Part shown: positions 20,903 to 23,146 of the stretch, one piece after another
How positions within the stretch are numbered: the first letter of the stretch is position 1
Layout: every line of letters begins with the position of its first letter
DNA from: a virus
DNA length: 23,146 nucleotides
Direction: 5' to 3' (one strand)
IMG/VR virus record: IMGVR_UViG_3300030118_000563
Span: 1-23,146 of that record
Translations under genes and position numbers: made by a program
Notes under the pieces: model-generated
Seen by the model: only the letters and a program-made list of their open reading frames with translations
Told to the model about the DNA's origin: nothing
Database searches by the model: none

Positions 20903-21073
20903 CTATCCTCCTATTGTTTGGGTGAGAAGCACGAGTATGATTGTTCCTGCCGCGCCTATAATGACAGCCTCTAATCTTTTAATCCTATTGATTGTTTCAA
21001 GCCAGCGCTCTTCTAATACACCCTCTAGAACTGTGAGCCGCTTGTCCAAATCATTCACCGTTGGTTTCGCCAT
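20903..21073 (-). CDS. Small coiled-coil and membrane protein, XhlA-like
   Basis: I found this 56-residue gene by reading the strand between the portal and the next gene. It starts at ATG 21073, overlapping the portal end by 23 bp, and ends with TAG at 20903. Residues 7-34 (NDLDKRLTVLEGVLEERWLE and on) form a heptad-like helix; residues 35-53 (AVIIGAAGTIILVLLTQTI) are one clear membrane span. This layout matches small XhlA/hemolysin-like phage proteins, which have a short coiled coil followed by one membrane helix. There is no strong ribosome binding site, so translation is probably coupled to the portal. Its sequence ending GGAGGATAG supplies the ribosome binding site for the next gene. Function is unknown; a membrane role in lysis or entry is possible. 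Confidence 0.75.
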   Translation of the reverse strand: MAKPTVNDLDKRLTVLEGVLEERWLETINRIKRLEAVIIGAAGTIILVLLTQTIGG

Positions 21074-23146
21074 CTAGGTTCTCACTCACTAATCGCTTTG
21101 TCGCCTCAATGCCAAGCTTTGCGCCCTCTTTTTTCAATGCAGTTTTGTTTTTGTCTGACTCAACGGCAACCTTGACACCTAACTTCGCACCCTCGACACG
21201 CTCTTTTGACTTCATGCTGTCATAAGCCCTTTCGGTTTCTTGCTCAAGCCTTCTCTGCTGATGCTCCATGTTTGCCATCTTAGACGCTTTGTCAATCTCA
21301 AGCTTCTCTTTGTCCATTTGCATTTTGTGCTGAAGCTCTTGTTGTTTCATTTGCAACTCAGCTTGTTGTATCTGCGTAAGCGGGTCAGCCTGTTGTGCGG
21401 CGGCTTGTTGCGCTTGTGCCTCTGCTTGGTTTTTGCCAAGCAAGGTTTCTGCGGCTTGCTTAGAAATGCGAGATAGCTCAAGCTCAACATCTTCTGGTAG
21501 CGGTGCATCTGGGTCTGGCATAGACACACCAAGGTTCTGCTCAACCTGTGAGCGATATTGCTCTGCGACGTGTTCTGTAATGTGTGACTGCATAGCGTTT
21601 TGTATTGCAGAAGCAAAAGGAGATTGCCCAACCATCTGCTGAATTTTCGGGTCTTGTATTGCCGCCATATGTACAGCGATATGTGACTCGTGGTCTTGAT
21701 AAGAAAATACTTTGGTCGGCTCTTGTTTAAGCATACGCATATTTTCTGTTACAGGGTCTGCTGGTGAAACCTCATCTGGAAGTTTTACGATGTCCTTGGC
21801 ATCAGATATACCAAGCACCTCAAGCATTTGCCTGTGCAGTTTGCCCATATCATATAGCTGTGGGCTTTGCTGTGCTAATTGCAGGGCGGCCTGATACTGC
21901 ATAATTCTTTGGGACATGGTCGCCGCATTTGGGTCTGTTACAGGAATAACATCTACCCTGCCATCAAAATCTCGAACACGGTCATGGTCGCCCTCTGTCT
22001 CGTATTGATACTTTGGTCCCATAAAGTCATGCACTATTCTTGCAATCAAGCGCAGTTCATTTTTAAATGATGCGTGAAGTCTAGCTTGGACGCCAGACAT
22101 GACTTTCATAGAGCGCTCCATAAGGGCGAGGGTTGTGCCAACAGGAGCTTGGTTGTTTAGGTCTCCAACTTGTACATCGGCAACAGAGCCAATACGCCTT
22201 CCCTCTTCAACGATATTGCCTAATAGTTGATACAAAACACTTGATGGCTCTTTGTACGGAATAAAAGTTATGGCGTCTTTGATAGCACCGCTTGGCACAT
22301 CTACATCACGGAACTCACCCGGCATTAGCGGCGAGTCATCACCCTTGATGCGAAGTCCACGAGCTTTGAGGCCAGCCGGAAGATTAGATAGCGTTCCCGC
22401 GTCGATGAGTTGCCGTAGTATAGAAGTGGCGCTTTTCGCGAGGCCACCGATGAGGTGTATGAGTCCGGTTCCATAAAATCCGAGTCCGGGTAAGTATCTG
22501 TAGTGGGTGAAGTGTAGTCGCTTGGTTTTTTCGGGGTCATCTTCGTACCAGTTCTTTCTGATTGACAGCACCGTGCGAGAACTTTTGTCTATGGTAATCA
22601 CATAAGGGCAAGCCAATCCATTGGGTTCTTCAAATGGTGGGGGCATTAGCATGTCGCAATGTATCTCTAAAAGAGTATGCCTATCGTCGTCTTCTATAAC
22701 CGCACTTTCACCCTCAAGCTCGTCATACTTTTCTTGTATGTCAGAGTAGTCTGGCTCAGGGTCTGGAAGCTCAACCTCTCGATAGAAACCATTATAAATT
22801 AATTCTGCCACCTCATTTGAGGTTTTCTTCATAACGTGTGTGTATCTTGGGCAGGTTGCCAAGTCAGATGCGCCATAGGAAAGAATAAAATCCTCTGCCG
22901 GAACAAACATAGAAGCGGGTCGTTTTCTAATTGGGTCGTAGTATGATTTCTTAAAGGCAGAGCCTGCAAGCGGAAGCCTAAACAACATCTGCTCAAGCTC
23001 ATCACGGTATTCTGTCACCTCTTCTGTAAGAAGATAGTTTAGCTCGTTTTCAACTCTATTTGCTTGCTGTATCTTGTCATTGGTTTGTTTGCCAACCACC
23101 TTTGTCCTAACCGGACCACTAGCTGGGAACATTTCTGACATGGCTT
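21051..23146 (-). CDS. Portal protein, P22-like, 5' end outside window
   Basis: This is the portal, the dodecameric ring at the head vertex through which DNA is packaged and ejected. The reading frame is open to the window edge (a GCC codon precedes the first visible ATG at 23141), and the visible part begins in what is normally the middle of the N-terminal half, so the true start lies upstream. About 697 codons are visible. The stretch with ANRVENELNYLL, EYRDELEQML and LPLAGSAFKKSYYDP is typical of P22-family portals. The last 120 or so residues are rich in Gln, Ala, Lys and Glu with no prolines, fitting a long helical barrel or coiled coil. The stop codon lies inside the next small gene (23 bp overlap). 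Family assignment is confident; the exact full length is unknown. Confidence 0.92.
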   Translation of the reverse strand, partial: AMSEMFPASGPVRTKVVGKQTNDKIQQANRVENELNYLLTEEVTEYRDELEQMLFRLPLAGSAFKKSYYDPIRKRPASMFVPAEDFILSYGASDLATCPRYTHVMKKTSNEVAELIYNGFYREVELPDPEPDYSDIQEKYDELEGESAVIEDDDRHTLLEIHCDMLMPPPFEEPNGLACPYVITIDKSSRTVLSIRKNWYEDDPEKTKRLHFTHYRYLPGLGFYGTGLIHLIGGLAKSATSILRQLIDAGTLSNLPAGLKARGLRIKGDDSPLMPGEFRDVDVPSGAIKDAITFIPYKEPSSVLYQLLGNIVEEGRRIGSVADVQVGDLNNQAPVGTTLALMERSMKVMSGVQARLHASFKNELRLIARIVHDFMGPKYQYETEGDHDRVRDFDGRVDVIPVTDPNAATMSQRIMQYQAALQLAQQSPQLYDMGKLHRQMLEVLGISDAKDIVKLPDEVSPADPVTENMRMLKQEPTKVFSYQDHESHIAVHMAAIQDPKIQQMVGQSPFASAIQNAMQSHITEHVAEQYRSQVEQNLGVSMPDPDAPLPEDVELELSRISKQAAETLLGKNQAEAQAQQAAAQQADPLTQIQQAELQMKQQELQHKMQMDKEKLEIDKASKMANMEHQQRRLEQETERAYDSMKSKERVEGAKLGVKVAVESDKNKTALKKEGAKLGIEATKRLVSENLDGETNGE

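Overview
The window is one continuous block of a tailed double-stranded DNA phage genome, cut at both ends. Every convincing gene is on the minus strand. Genes are tightly packed, often with one-base (TAATG) or four-base (ATGA) stop/start overlaps. The portal is of the P22 type, a P22 gp4-like connector, an SU10-like adaptor and a gp10-like tail hub are present, and there is no tape measure or sheath. This points to a short-tailed phage (podovirus). The minor structural and tail proteins look like those of phages from seawater, and ribosome binding sites are of the ordinary Gram-negative kind. A marine proteobacterial, perhaps alphaproteobacterial, host is my inference; nothing in the window names it. 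I saw no integrase, replication gene, tRNA, CRISPR array or insertion sequence.

In the direction of transcription (high to low coordinates): (1) Head module, 23146-17272: portal (5' end off the window), a small coiled-coil/membrane protein, a 61-residue protein with a TTG start, a GroES-like co-chaperonin, the scaffold, a 147-residue protein, a decoration-like protein and the major capsid protein. A strong intrinsic terminator that folds well only as minus-strand RNA follows the capsid gene. (2) Minor virion and connector module, 17153-10877: two beta-rich structural proteins, then a run of very lysine/arginine-rich small proteins (119, 76, 85, 113, 250 and 83 residues) around a C-terminally anchored membrane protein, the gp4-like connector and a 99-residue protein, followed by a 224-residue protein, the SU10-like adaptor and another small protein. 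(3) Tail and fibre module, 10877-1434: small beta-rich virion proteins, one fibre without and three fibres with a self-cleaving S74 chaperone domain (Ser-Lys dyad intact in each), a repeat-built 210-residue protein and the gp10-like hub. (4) Lysis module, 1422-1: a membrane protein with a canonical EF-hand, a 44-residue basic protein hidden in an apparent gap, a three-helix holin, a T7-lysozyme-like amidase, and the start of a glycine/alanine-rich hydrophobic protein.

The parts probably work together as follows. The scaffold and co-chaperonin assist capsid folding and assembly. The connector, adaptor and hub close the vertex. Basic proteins may travel with the DNA or be minor virion parts. 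Fibres are matured by S74 autocleavage. Holin and amidase release the progeny. The larger gaps hold hairpins rather than genes, including a recurring AAGTTA/TAACTT palindrome placed just after stop codons. The features most worth a second look are the co-chaperonin, the basic-protein cluster with an 11-residue tandem repeat protein, the EF-hand membrane protein and the dispersed palindrome.
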